From Lachnospiraceae bacterium (GTDB taxonomy: Bacteria > Bacillota > Clostridia > Lachnospirales > Lachnospiraceae): 28,536 nt of DNA. Below are positions 16,592 through 24,738 of this stretch, in pieces (the first letter of the stretch is position 1; each line of letters begins with the position of its first letter). The notes under the pieces were generated by a model. That model ran no database searches and was not told the origin of the DNA. It was given only the letters and a program-made list of their open reading frames with translations. The DNA is taken from contig JAHZHB010000147.1 in the NCBI GenBank assembly GCA_019420465.1, forward strand, positions 502 through 29,037, given 5' to 3'. The position numbers and the translations under genes were made by a program.

Positions 16592-17565
16592 TTAAATCTT
16601 TCCCTCTTTTTTTGCATAGGCCAGTATTTCCCGCAAGCCTTCTGCATATTCTCCGAGAGACTCTATATTCAAAGTATATATCACCTTATTGCACTTGTCT
16701 ATCCATTTTTTGGCCCGTAAAACAGCCTCCTTACTTATCGGTTCAAACGGTGCTGTACTGATCGTTTCTTCCGCAAGTGCCATTGCCGAAGGATAATCCA
16801 GATCATTTTCCCACAATATCCCTGTCACAAAAGGAATATTGTCTCTTTGCAATCTTCGATAGATGGGTGTAGCGCTGCCATTACCGGCGATCACAAACAC
16901 CCTGGGTGTCCCCTGTACCCGCGCAAGCTCCAGATTTCCTGTTCTTTCTTCATACGAACCGGTTGTCATCTGATACAACCTGGGGATATATCCTGCTGTA
17001 AAAATTTCTTCCGGAGTACCGAAACGATCAATATGATCTCCTTTTACACACGCAATCTTATCAGAAATTCTGCCGGCCAGATCAAGCTCATGCAAAGACA
17101 TGATCACAGACAGATTTCTTTTTCGTGACATGCTCTGTATGATAGAGAGAAACTCCAGCTTGTAACGGATATCCAGAAAGGAGGTAGGTTCATCCAGACG
17201 ATACTCTTGTCACTCTCTGTCAGGACACCGAATTTGCCGGTATACGGATAACGTCCGGTAGCCACAACCTCACGACACGTCATCATTTCCGGATGTATCC
17301 TTTCTGTCAATACAACCGACAGATGTTTTGAAAGCTCTTGTCCTTCATACGTATCCATCGACCGACCATCGAGCACAGCCACTCCTCCCAATGGCTTTAG
17401 CTGCCGGATAATACTTCTGAGAATGGTTGTCTTTCCCGCACCGTTAGGGCCGATAAGTGTCAGGATCTCGCCTCTTTTTATCCGAAGGCAGATATTCTGG
17501 ATCAACGGTTTTCCATGATACCCCACAGTGAATCCTTCTGTATAAAAATAAAATTCGTCTTTCAT
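16592..17565 (-). pseudogene. FecE/BtuD-type ABC transporter ATP-binding protein, frameshifted with internal deletion
   Basis: Two frames together spell an importer ATPase of the iron-siderophore/cobalamin type. The first part starts at ATG 17565 (MKDEFYFYTEGFTVGYHGKP) and has Walker A GPNGAGKTT and a REVVATGRYPYTGKFG segment. Near 17198-17203 it runs out of frame right after SDKSIV. In the next frame the Walker B core LDEPTSFLDIRY follows at once, then the switch SLHELDLA and a C-terminal extension (about 130 residues) ending AYAKKEGKI. The linker normally between these points, with the ABC signature (LSGGQ-like), is missing, so roughly 40 codons were probably lost with a frameshift. The gene follows the permease by 4 bp. 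The product should not function. A sequencing error alone would not remove the signature motif. Confidence 0.85.
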
Positions 17566-17569
17566 AGGC

Positions 17570-18583
17570 TTATGCTTCCTTTTCTTTTCTGCGATGTACC
17601 ATGATATATATAACAACCGGTGCACCAAATACAGCGGTCACTGTACTGATGGACAGCTCCGTTGGTGAAAAAAGGGTGCGTGCCAAAAGATCACAAAAAA
17701 GGCAAAATACCGAACCGCCTAGAAAGCAGGCAGGAATCATCAGAATCGGTTTCGCCGTTTTAAACAGATTTTTGACCAGATGCGGCACTGCAATACCCAC
17801 AAAGGAGACCGGCCCGGCAAATGCTGTCACACAGGCAGACAAAATACTTGACAAAAGCACCAAAAGCACTCTGAAGCGCTGTACATTCAATCCCATGTTT
17901 CTTGCATAGGCTTCTCCCATCTGATAGGCGCTCAACGGCTTTGACATCAAAAACACCCCAACCGACGTTACCAGAATCACGATCGCCATAACAGATACAT
18001 TCTGCCATGTAATCCCGGAAAAGCTTCCCTTTGACCAGTTATGCAGATTTACAATATCCGCATCATCCGCAAAAGTCACCACAAAATCTGTAATTGCCGA
18101 ACAAATATAGCCGATCATGACACCACTTACGATCAGCATAGCCATCTGATCCATCACTCTTGACATCAGAATCACAAAGCCCATGCAAAACATGGCACCG
18201 GCAAAAGCCGCCAGGATCATAGCCCATGAGCTCAGTGTAAGGGCATTCCCCAGTGCAGCTACCATGACAAGCGCTACAACAAGCTTTGCCCCTGAAGAAA
18301 TACCCAGCGTAAACGGGCCCGCAATCGGATTATGAAAAAATGTCTGTAAAAGATATCCTGACAAAGCCAGTCCACCACCAAGGATTGCTGCCGCAAGTGC
18401 TCTGGGATATCTAATCTGCATCACAATGTCAGTATATGTTTCATCCTGTCCGGTACCAAGTAAAATGGACGGGATATCTTTAAGTGGCACATTAACACTA
18501 CCAATGCAGATATTTAACAGAATCAGGGACACCAAAAGTATGCAAAGTAAAGTATAGGCCGCAAAATATCTGTGTTTTTTCAT
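17570..18583 (-). CDS. FecCD-family ABC transporter permease
   Basis: A 337-residue integral membrane permease of the iron-siderophore/heme/cobalamin importer type (BtuC/FecCD). Hallmarks are RYPRALAAAILGGGLALSGYLLQTFFHNPIAGPFTLGISSGA near residues 60-100 and a late GPVSFVGIAVPHLVKNLF segment, the coupling-helix region contacting the ATPase. About nine to ten hydrophobic helices are visible. It follows the substrate-binding lipoprotein after 3 bp and is followed by the broken ATPase gene. Position downstream of a cobalamin riboswitch suggests a cobalamin precursor, tetrapyrrole or cobalt chelate as substrate. It appears intact. Confidence 0.93.
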   Translation of the reverse strand: MKKHRYFAAYTLLCILLVSLILLNICIGSVNVPLKDIPSILLGTGQDETYTDIVMQIRYPRALAAAILGGGLALSGYLLQTFFHNPIAGPFTLGISSGAKLVVALVMVAALGNALTLSSWAMILAAFAGAMFCMGFVILMSRVMDQMAMLIVSGVMIGYICSAITDFVVTFADDADIVNLHNWSKGSFSGITWQNVSVMAIVILVTSVGVFLMSKPLSAYQMGEAYARNMGLNVQRFRVLLVLLSSILSACVTAFAGPVSFVGIAVPHLVKNLFKTAKPILMIPACFLGGSVFCLFCDLLARTLFSPTELSISTVTAVFGAPVVIYIMVHRRKEKEA

Positions 18584-18586
18584 GTT

Positions 18587-19729
18587 TTACTCCAGTCTGT
18601 ATAAATACACCAGATCCGCATCATCGTTTTCCAGCATACGGTGGATGTCACCGGTAATAGTCCCCAGCGACATCGTGGACTGATAGAGGTTTTTTGCTGT
18701 ACAGTACACATGCCTTTCCTGCACGGCTTTACACTTCTGTAAAAGTGGGCTTTTTGCCAAAAAATCCTCCAGCGTATCCAGTTCTTTGTCTATTGTACTG
18801 TTGTAGATCATATAATCCGCATCTTTGGCTTTTGCATAAAATTCTTCCATCTGCATGGAAATCGTAGACGTTTTCTCTGTATCTTTACCCAGATCCGCAA
18901 AGATATACTTTCCGCCGGCATCTTCGATCATCTTTGGCAGATAGTCCGATGATTTGCGTACATTTACTTCTCCATTGCTTGTAACATAGAAAAAGGCTAC
19001 CGTCTTGCCTGTTTTATCCGCATTTCCTACTTTTGCAAAAGCTTCTTCTTCTCTTTCAAAGGCTTTTTCAGCTTCCTTCTCACGATCCGTCAAAAGTCCA
19101 TACAGCTTCACCCATTCCGTTCTTCCAAGCGGTTCCGGCTCATAGCTGGATCTGTCCACCAGGACGGCGATATTAAAGCGTTCCAGCTGTTCCTGCACCT
19201 CCGGGCTGTGACCGATCATTGTGTTTTCTATTGCCAGGCTGCAGTTTTCTGCACGAATCATTTCATAATCCGGTGCAGAATACTTTCCGGCATACAAAAT
19301 ATCCCCTCTTTGCATAGCTTCTCTGGCCTCCGGTATGTACCAGCTGTCTGCCTGAAGCCCGCTGAACCGTATCGTATCAAGAGCATCCAGCGAAACAAAC
19401 ATATCCATAACCGCGGAAGCTACCAGGTACATATTTTTGAGAGGCTTTTGCAGCACTGTAATATCTTCTAAAAGATCTTTTGGCGCCTTTTTCCCCTCTG
19501 GAACCACCAGATACCGGCTGCCATCTGCAATTGTTATAAGAGCATACCCGTCTTCGTAATAATCCACAGCAAACTCTTTTGCATAGGATGTTTCCAGACT
19601 GCTTGTATACATCAGGCAGCTGCTTATGGCAGTATCCCTGTTTTCAATGGTTTTGTCTTCTTTGGCACCACAGGCAGTCAAAAGCCCCACCAATATAACT
19701 GCCAGTAAGACTATTCTCTTTTTCTTCAT
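18587..19729 (-). CDS. ABC transporter substrate-binding lipoprotein (class III, BtuF/FecB-like)
   Basis: A 380-residue exported lipoprotein: lipobox LTAC with Cys20, so it is anchored outside the membrane. The remainder has the two-lobe arrangement of siderophore/cobalamin binding proteins: AVMDMFVSLDALDTIRFSGL in lobe 1, then a long linking helix rich in Glu (LTDREKEAEKAFEREEEAFA) and VAFFYVTSNGEVNVRKSSDYLPKMIEDAGGKYIFADLG in lobe 2, then a DADYMIYNSTID region. The start ATG overlaps the stop of the NEAT-like gene by 4 bp (ATGA type), so translation is coupled. The ligand is unknown; the riboswitch and chelatase neighbour suggest a corrinoid precursor or a metal tetrapyrrole. Confidence 0.88.
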   Translation of the reverse strand: MKKKRIVLLAVILVGLLTACGAKEDKTIENRDTAISSCLMYTSSLETSYAKEFAVDYYEDGYALITIADGSRYLVVPEGKKAPKDLLEDITVLQKPLKNMYLVASAVMDMFVSLDALDTIRFSGLQADSWYIPEAREAMQRGDILYAGKYSAPDYEMIRAENCSLAIENTMIGHSPEVQEQLERFNIAVLVDRSSYEPEPLGRTEWVKLYGLLTDREKEAEKAFEREEEAFAKVGNADKTGKTVAFFYVTSNGEVNVRKSSDYLPKMIEDAGGKYIFADLGKDTEKTSTISMQMEEFYAKAKDADYMIYNSTIDKELDTLEDFLAKSPLLQKCKAVQERHVYCTAKNLYQSTMSLGTITGDIHRMLENDDADLVYLYRLE

Positions 19730-20175
19730 GCTTTCTTTTTCCTTTTATTTTTTCCTATCACAACCGCTGCGGTCACTACAGCACACACAAGGAAAATCCC
19801 TCCAAACAGTATTCCTGTATTCTTATCCGACGCTTGTGCAGGTCTTACAGAGGCAGAGGCAAATGTAAGTGTATATTCGATCTCATGTGGAATACTCATC
19901 GCTGTAGTATCTGCTGTAATAGGGATAGCCTCGTCAAACACCGAAACCGGCACCTCGAACACAGAATTCCCCTCGGTATTTACAGGCAGCAGCTTTTCAT
20001 CCTGCACCACCATATAATCATAGTGAGAGCTACTCCATTCAATCCGCGCGATTTTTTTTCCTGACTGTACTGTAAGCTCTGCCGGTGATGTGATGCTGGC
20101 TCTGCCGGATCCTCCCTCAAGCTGTACATCTACTGTATATAAGCCATCTTCAAGCTGCAGATTTTCACTTTCCAT
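19726..20175 (-). CDS. Membrane-anchored beta-rich protein, NEAT-like (iron transport-associated type)
   Basis: A 149-residue protein with one beta-rich domain and a C-terminal transmembrane helix (119-141, GILFGGIFLVCAVVTAAVVIG) plus a basic stop-transfer tail KNKRKKKA. The domain runs GLYTVDVQLEGGSGRASI, then an IEWSSSHYDYMVV strand pair and a HEIEYTLTFASASV strand, a pattern I link to NEAT-like heme-binding modules, but without the canonical YxxxY heme tyrosine pair, so I hold the label loosely. I chose the ATG at 20175 (AGGAG 7 bases upstream); the in-frame start at 20247 would add a tail without a signal peptide. No signal peptide is seen from either start, which is odd for a protein with an outward-facing domain. 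It overlaps the substrate-binding protein gene by 4 bp. Confidence 0.65.
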   Translation of the reverse strand: MESENLQLEDGLYTVDVQLEGGSGRASITSPAELTVQSGKKIARIEWSSSHYDYMVVQDEKLLPVNTEGNSVFEVPVSVFDEAIPITADTTAMSIPHEIEYTLTFASASVRPAQASDKNTGILFGGIFLVCAVVTAAVVIGKNKRKKKA

Positions 20176-20233
20176 AGTCCTTCTCCTATTCGTCCGGATA
20201 AGCTTCCGGATCAATGTATCCTCTCTTAGTAGT

Positions 20234-20275
20234 AAAGGCTGCTGCAAAACATGTCCTCATGTTGCAGCAGCCTTT
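20234..20275. repeat. Long hairpin between lipoprotein and NEAT-like genes
   Basis: A perfect 14-bp inverted repeat (AAAGGCTGCTGCAA) extended by an inner CATG/CATG pairing, 15 bases past the lipoprotein stop. No T-run follows on either strand, so it may attenuate or protect mRNA rather than fully terminate it. Confidence 0.6.
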
Positions 20276-20289
20276 GTTGATTCTGTATT

Positions 20290-20874
20290 TTAGTCTTCAA
20301 GCGGCACAGGATTCGATACAGAAACCTTATGATCATACCAGGTGCCCTTGGTTCCTATAAGTGCCAGATCAAACTCTTCACCCAATGCCGGAACCGGCAC
20401 ATCAAATCCATATACTTCTTCTGTTGTACCATCCTCGTATGTCACTGTATCCGTCGTCGGCTCCAGTAGCTGTGCGCCATCCTTTTTCGCATCCTCGGCA
20501 AGACCGGCATACAGATTCACGATTTTTTTTGAAGGCAGTGAGATATGTATCGTCATCTGTCCATCCTTTACCGTCAATCTCCCCACACCGTCACATGCTT
20601 CATTTACATGGAACATGCTGCTGTCTGTATCAAATTCTGCAGAATATACACCATCCTCCAGTGCGGCTGCTGTATTATCCGTCGGTGCACTCTCATCAAC
20701 AAGATCTACGTCACTTGTTACGCCGGAGGACTCTGCCTCTGTTGGCTGAGAACCTGTCGCCTTAGATGCTTCTGCCTGTGTTTTGTTCTGCTGTCCGCCA
20801 CAACCAGCCAGCACGGTCAGACCCAAGGTTGCTGCAGTCATCAGTATAGCTATCCTTTTTCTCATAAAATACAA
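20290..20874 (-). CDS. Small surface lipoprotein of the cobalamin-riboswitch operon
   Basis: A 194-residue exported lipoprotein with lipobox LAGC (Cys25). A Ser/Thr/Glu-rich linker to about residue 70 is followed by a beta-rich domain: GVYSAEFDTDSSMFHV, then GVGRLTVKDGQMTIHISLPSKKIVNLYAGL, and a YEDGTTEEVYGFDVPVPALGEEFDLALIGTKG segment. The pattern of DGxY strand openings resembles the NEAT-like protein downstream, so the two could be divergent relatives. Start choice is uncertain: the TTG at 20874 has AAAGGA about 5 bases upstream, whereas the ATG three codons later (20865) lacks a site at good distance. It lies about 15 bp after the CbiK-like gene. A role in binding a tetrapyrrole or metal at the surface is inferred from neighbours only. 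Confidence 0.75.
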   Translation of the reverse strand: MYFMRKRIAILMTAATLGLTVLAGCGGQQNKTQAEASKATGSQPTEAESSGVTSDVDLVDESAPTDNTAAALEDGVYSAEFDTDSSMFHVNEACDGVGRLTVKDGQMTIHISLPSKKIVNLYAGLAEDAKKDGAQLLEPTTDTVTYEDGTTEEVYGFDVPVPALGEEFDLALIGTKGTWYDHKVSVSNPVPLED

Positions 20875-20888
20875 GTCCGTCCTTTACT

Positions 20889-22178
20889 TTATTTCATTGC
20901 CTCAGCTGTGTGAGCAACATAGATATCCTGAATAGCCTTGATCTGTCCAAGACCTTCGATCTGCACATCTACATTTTCAAACTTACCGGAAGCTTTGAAC
21001 TGGCTTAACCAAGAATCATCGTCATCGCCAGCCATATCGTTGTTTGCATGATCACCGGCAACAACCATCAGCGGACGAAGGATAACCTTTGTATAACCGG
21101 CTTCGGCTACTTTTTCGATAACAGCTTCACAAGCTGTGTCTTCCGGCTCGCCCTCTACTGTACCGATAAATACATTATCATAGCCAAGCTCCTGCATCTG
21201 TGTCTGCATCTGGCTGTATGTAATCTTTGCTGTATGAGATGTACCATGTCCCATAAATACAAAAGCTGTCTTGTCTTCCTTAACAGCATCCAGAGAATCA
21301 TAACCGGCTGTCTTTACAGCTTCTGCTGTGATAGCCTCTGCTGCGGCTTTCTTGTCTTCGTTGATTGCTGAAGCGTCAGCCCCAACCTCACCAAGGAGCG
21401 GCTCAGCTACTTTTACAGACTCAAATTTGTCTTTATAAGAATCCACAGCCTCCATCAGTTCATCATACTCTGCACCATGCATCAGATGTGTCGGCTGTAC
21501 AACCAGATTTTTTACACCATTTGCTACTGCACGCTCAAGTGCCTGATCCATATTATCGATATGCTCATCGTCTCTTGCCTGTACATGGTTAATGATGATC
21601 TGTGCTGTAAATGCACGTCTGACAGACCAGTCCGGATAAGCTGCCTGCAGCGCATCCTCAACACCCTTGATATCCTCTACACGGCTATCGTTAAAGGATG
21701 TACCAAAGCTTACGACCAGAAGTTCATTTTCCCCGATATCATCCCCGTTACGCAGATCATCCTTGGAAGCATCGCCGGTATCTCTGCCAAAATAATCCGG
21801 ATCTGCCTCTTCTCCTTCAACCATCTCTTTCTGCGCATCTGTCAGTGCATCCCATGCTTCTTTAGCTTCCTTACACTGCGCATCTGTGTTCTCGGTTCTT
21901 TCCTGTACATAGATCGCATCGATCAGCTCTGCCACATGATCAGCTGCGGCTTTGTCTGCATCTTCCTCAGTTGCAGAAGCTTCAGTGGCTGCAGATGCTG
22001 AATCTGAGGCTGCAGTGCTTGACTCAGCTGCAACAGAAGCAGCCTCTGACTGTGCTGCACTCTCAGCCGGTGCCGAAGATACTGCACTGCTTGAAGAAGC
22101 ATTGCCTCCACAGCCAACGATCATGGATGCTGTCAAAACACCTACACACAATACTGTTGCAAATTTTCTCTTCATCAT
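20889..22178 (-). CDS. CbiK-family sirohydrochlorin cobaltochelatase, surface lipoprotein
   Basis: A 429-residue lipoprotein (lipobox IVGC, Cys23) that carries a full CbiK chelatase domain outside the membrane. Residues 25-70 are a Ser/Ala/Glu linker; about 75-145 form a helical region with a repeated-looking AKEAWDALTDAQKEMVEG segment; the chelatase spans about 150-425. Catalytic residues expected from CbiK are His311 in VFMGHGTSH, Glu342 in GTVEGEP and His377 in VVAGDHANNDMAG. Cytosolic CbiK inserts Co2+ into sirohydrochlorin on the anaerobic B12 path; an extracytoplasmic form was described in Desulfovibrio (CbiK-P). The start is the first of two tandem ATGs at 22178, with GGGAGG 8 bases upstream. 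It is the first gene behind the cobalamin riboswitch. Its outer location suggests cobalt or tetrapyrrole capture for the ABC importer. Confidence 0.85.
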   Translation of the reverse strand: MMKRKFATVLCVGVLTASMIVGCGGNASSSSAVSSAPAESAAQSEAASVAAESSTAASDSASAATEASATEEDADKAAADHVAELIDAIYVQERTENTDAQCKEAKEAWDALTDAQKEMVEGEEADPDYFGRDTGDASKDDLRNGDDIGENELLVVSFGTSFNDSRVEDIKGVEDALQAAYPDWSVRRAFTAQIIINHVQARDDEHIDNMDQALERAVANGVKNLVVQPTHLMHGAEYDELMEAVDSYKDKFESVKVAEPLLGEVGADASAINEDKKAAAEAITAEAVKTAGYDSLDAVKEDKTAFVFMGHGTSHTAKITYSQMQTQMQELGYDNVFIGTVEGEPEDTACEAVIEKVAEAGYTKVILRPLMVVAGDHANNDMAGDDDDSWLSQFKASGKFENVDVQIEGLGQIKAIQDIYVAHTAEAMK

Positions 22179-22348
22179 TTTCTTATCCTCCCGAAAAATG
22201 ATTAATGTATTATGCATACATAAACTACACATAGACGGGAGTCAATGAAATGTGACAACTATGAGAAACACTCTGTGCGATTTTCGCAAGTTATCGCGGC
22301 AGTCGCCAAGGTCTCGTGCAAGCACGGACTTTGGATCGTTGCTCGCAT

Positions 22349-22379
22349 AAAAAAATCCAACGCAAAAAAGCGCTGGATT
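22349..22379 (-). terminator. Rho-independent terminator of the cobalamin riboswitch
   Basis: A stem built from AATCCAGCGC and GCGTTGGATT around a short loop of six Ts, followed by a T-run. It lies between the aptamer and the first gene, about 170 bases upstream of the CbiK-like start, so it is the likely expression platform. Confidence 0.8.
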
Positions 22380-22439
22380 GAGTGTATCTGTCCTCATTCG
22401 GTACAATCAATCCTCGTGATTCGGAATATCGCATTCCCC

Positions 22440-22606
22440 GTACCACAGTCTGGCAGGTCTCCTGGCTCACAGCTACGCATACAACCGCCTTCCCGATAGA
22501 ATCAGTGACATATATGGCCGTATACTTCTGCTTACAGTGACGAGATCGCGCAGGATTCTCACCTGCTTCCCTATTCTCCGCCTTATACAGGCGGCACCAG
22601 CTGTTT
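22440..22606 (-). promoter_or_regulatory. Cobalamin (AdoCbl) riboswitch aptamer
   Basis: Minus strand reading 5' to 3' shows the known order: a GGTGCC-type opening near 22593-22598, then GGGAAGCAGGTGAGAATCCT, then CACTGTAAGC, and the B12 box AGCCAGGAGACCTGCC at 22452-22467. This is the standard cobalamin-binding RNA fold. The transcript starts near 22630 and a terminator at 22349-22379 follows. When cobalamin binds, transcription of the chelatase/transporter operon should stop. The aptamer boundaries are approximate. Confidence 0.93.
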
Positions 22607-22636
22607 CTTATGCAATTTTATGTATCCATTAGTTGC

Positions 22637-22664
22637 ATTATAGCACTCTTTGTTAAAAATTCAA
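22637..22664 (-). promoter_or_regulatory. Promoter of the cobalamin-riboswitch operon
   Basis: Minus strand: -35 TTGAAT at 22659-22664, 16-bp spacer, -10 TATAAT at 22637-22642 with an extended TGC in front. It lies just upstream of the aptamer. Confidence 0.8.
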
Positions 22665-22714
22665 CGTATTTGCCAGACAATTTACAATATATTGACGATT
22701 TTTTTATATTTTGC

Positions 22715-23965
22715 TTATACAGTTACAATAAGCTGAACAAAATGTCGAAAAACCTGCCGGAAACACCACAAAAGCGAAACCCTATACACATCCTGCCTAA
22801 GTTGTATTCTGCTTTTTTTTATGCATTGCCCACCAAGCCAGTACCTTACCTCACCGCAGTCCATACCCGCAGCTGCAGGCGCTTCCAAAGTGCTGACATA
22901 ACGATACGTGGCGCGTATGGTTTCTTCCTTTCCCAGCAATACTGTGGTCACTGACTTTTCCGGTACTTCTGTAAGCCAAACCTTCGGATTCCTTTTTTCT
23001 CCCCATCCATACACTGCACCTTCGGCCGGTATCTCTGCCTCAAATTGTAGGGGCACAATCGTATGCAATCTATAATTCTCTTTGCCATATTGCAAAAGTG
23101 TCAGTGCATCCTTCCATTTCCATGTCTTGTTTCCCGGCCATCCACAGCCAAGCAGCGCGATAATAAAGGTTCTGCCCTCACTTTCCACAGCACAGACATA
23201 GCAATATCCGGCATCGTTCGTAAAACCAGTCTTTCCGCTGATCACGCCCTCTGTCATATGAAACAGCTGGTTGTGATTTGCACAGCTGTAGCTTTTGGGG
23301 GTATACAGCTCACCACCGGATGTCTGGGAAACATTCCGTTTTCGGCCCTGATCAGAAAAACTGTGCTGTTTTGTCCTGGTAACACGGATAAATTCCTCAG
23401 CGTTCGGAGATTCGCGGACACAGTAGCGCATAATCATTGCCAGATCTTTTGCTGTAGTATGATGTGTCCCTCCCTGGTCTGTACCATCCAGCCCGTTTGG
23501 CGTAACAAAATGCGTCTGCTCACAGCCCAAAAGCTCTGCTTTTTCGTTCATCCGGGCAGCAAAAGCTTCCACCGTGCCGTCCAGATGCTCCGCAAGCATA
23601 ACCGCGGCATCATTATACGATTCCAGCATCAGCGCATACAGAAGATCCTCCAGCAGAAACTGTTCTCCCTCATAAACGCCCAGCCGGACCTTTGGCTGTC
23701 TGGCTGCATTTTCCGATGCTGTCACGATCTCTGTCAGTTCACAGTTTTCCAGAAGCAGAATACAGGTCATAATCTTTGTCGTACTCGCCATAGCCATTTC
23801 CTGTGTTTCATTTTTTCCATATAAAATACGCCCGCTGTTACCATCCATCAGACAGGCACCGCGGGCGTACAGCCGGCCGGGATCCGTCTGGGCAGCCCGG
23901 CAGTTTATACATACCATATACTCGAGAAAAACCAGGACGCACAGCGCTGTTACCAGTTTTTTCAT
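22715..23965 (-). CDS. D-alanyl-D-alanine carboxypeptidase (PBP5/DacF family)
   Basis: Exported penicillin-binding protein of 416 residues that trims the terminal D-Ala of peptidoglycan pentapeptides. The signal peptide is MKKLVTALCVLVFLEYMVCI. The three active-site motifs are intact: SxxK (STTK, 61-64), SxN (SYN, 116-118) and KTG (245-247, SGKTG). A C-terminal amphipathic stretch (SLLWCFRQVFRHFVQLIV) may anchor it to the membrane. ATG 23965 follows AAAGG by 7 bases, with a GTG five codons earlier as alternative. It lies about 45 bp after scpB in the same direction. A second, clearly different carboxypeptidase lies further right. Confidence 0.9.
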   Translation of the reverse strand: MKKLVTALCVLVFLEYMVCINCRAAQTDPGRLYARGACLMDGNSGRILYGKNETQEMAMASTTKIMTCILLLENCELTEIVTASENAARQPKVRLGVYEGEQFLLEDLLYALMLESYNDAAVMLAEHLDGTVEAFAARMNEKAELLGCEQTHFVTPNGLDGTDQGGTHHTTAKDLAMIMRYCVRESPNAEEFIRVTRTKQHSFSDQGRKRNVSQTSGGELYTPKSYSCANHNQLFHMTEGVISGKTGFTNDAGYCYVCAVESEGRTFIIALLGCGWPGNKTWKWKDALTLLQYGKENYRLHTIVPLQFEAEIPAEGAVYGWGEKRNPKVWLTEVPEKSVTTVLLGKEETIRATYRYVSTLEAPAAAGMDCGEVRYWLGGQCIKKSRIQLRQDVYRVSLLWCFRQVFRHFVQLIVTV

Positions 23966-24009
23966 GGTTTTTCCTTTCACCTTTTATTGCAGCTATATAG
24001 CCTTATTCT

Positions 24010-24738
24010 TTACAACTCATCTTCTTCTGAAATGCTTTCGCTGTGTGCTTCACTTTCGCCTTCAGCAGCTTTTTGGGGCTTTTCAGCAAACATTTCCTCT
24101 GTATCCAGAATTTCCTCCGGGAACTCAATCTGCAGACCGTCCCCCTGGATTTCTTCTTTGTTTTCCTCCTCCGGCTTTTCATCCTTGAAGATCTCGGCCT
24201 CAGCCTCGGCCTTGAAATCCTCCATCTTTACCGTACTTACCTCAGGCAGATCGGAAATCGCAGAAACACCGAATTTGCGTAGAAATTCCTGCGTCGTTCC
24301 AAAAAGGATCGGACGGCCCGGTGCATCCAGACGACCAAGCTCGGTAACCAGGTTATATTCAACCAGACGATTTACCGCATGATCGGATTTGACACCACGG
24401 ATCTTTTCGATCTCGGACTTTGTGATTGGCTGCTTATAGGCAATAATAGACAGTGTTTCCAGCATAACGTCCGTCAGCACAGCCTTTTTCGGCTGCGAAG
24501 CCAGACGGATCAGCACCTCATAGTATTCCTTTTTCGTACAGAGCTGCCACGCATCCTCCAGTTCAAGAAGCCGGATTCCCCTGTTTTCTTCATCATAACG
24601 GATACGCAGACCATCAATCAGTTTTCTTGTTGTCTCTTTATCCTGTTCTACTGCTTTTGCGATACTCATTGTGTCCACAGGCTCACCCATGGTAAACAGG
24701 ATCGCCTCAATCGCTGCTTCCAGCTGTGGAATCGTCAT
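24010..24738 (-). CDS. scpB: Segregation and condensation protein ScpB
   Basis: ScpB forms the condensin complex with SMC and ScpA. In 242 residues the winged-helix core starts LEAAIEAILFTMGEPV, with IIAYKQPITKSEIEKIRGV and a DAPGRPILFGTTQEFLRKFG stretch. The last 70 residues form a highly acidic tail (EDFKAEAEAEIFKDEKPEEE), a long extension compared with short ScpB versions but common in Lachnospiraceae. The ATG at 24738 follows AAGGAGG, and the gene overlaps the scpA 3' end by 32 bp, giving the standard scpA-scpB coupled pair. Confidence 0.95.
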   Translation of the reverse strand: MTIPQLEAAIEAILFTMGEPVDTMSIAKAVEQDKETTRKLIDGLRIRYDEENRGIRLLELEDAWQLCTKKEYYEVLIRLASQPKKAVLTDVMLETLSIIAYKQPITKSEIEKIRGVKSDHAVNRLVEYNLVTELGRLDAPGRPILFGTTQEFLRKFGVSAISDLPEVSTVKMEDFKAEAEAEIFKDEKPEEENKEEIQGDGLQIEFPEEILDTEEMFAEKPQKAAEGESEAHSESISEEDEL

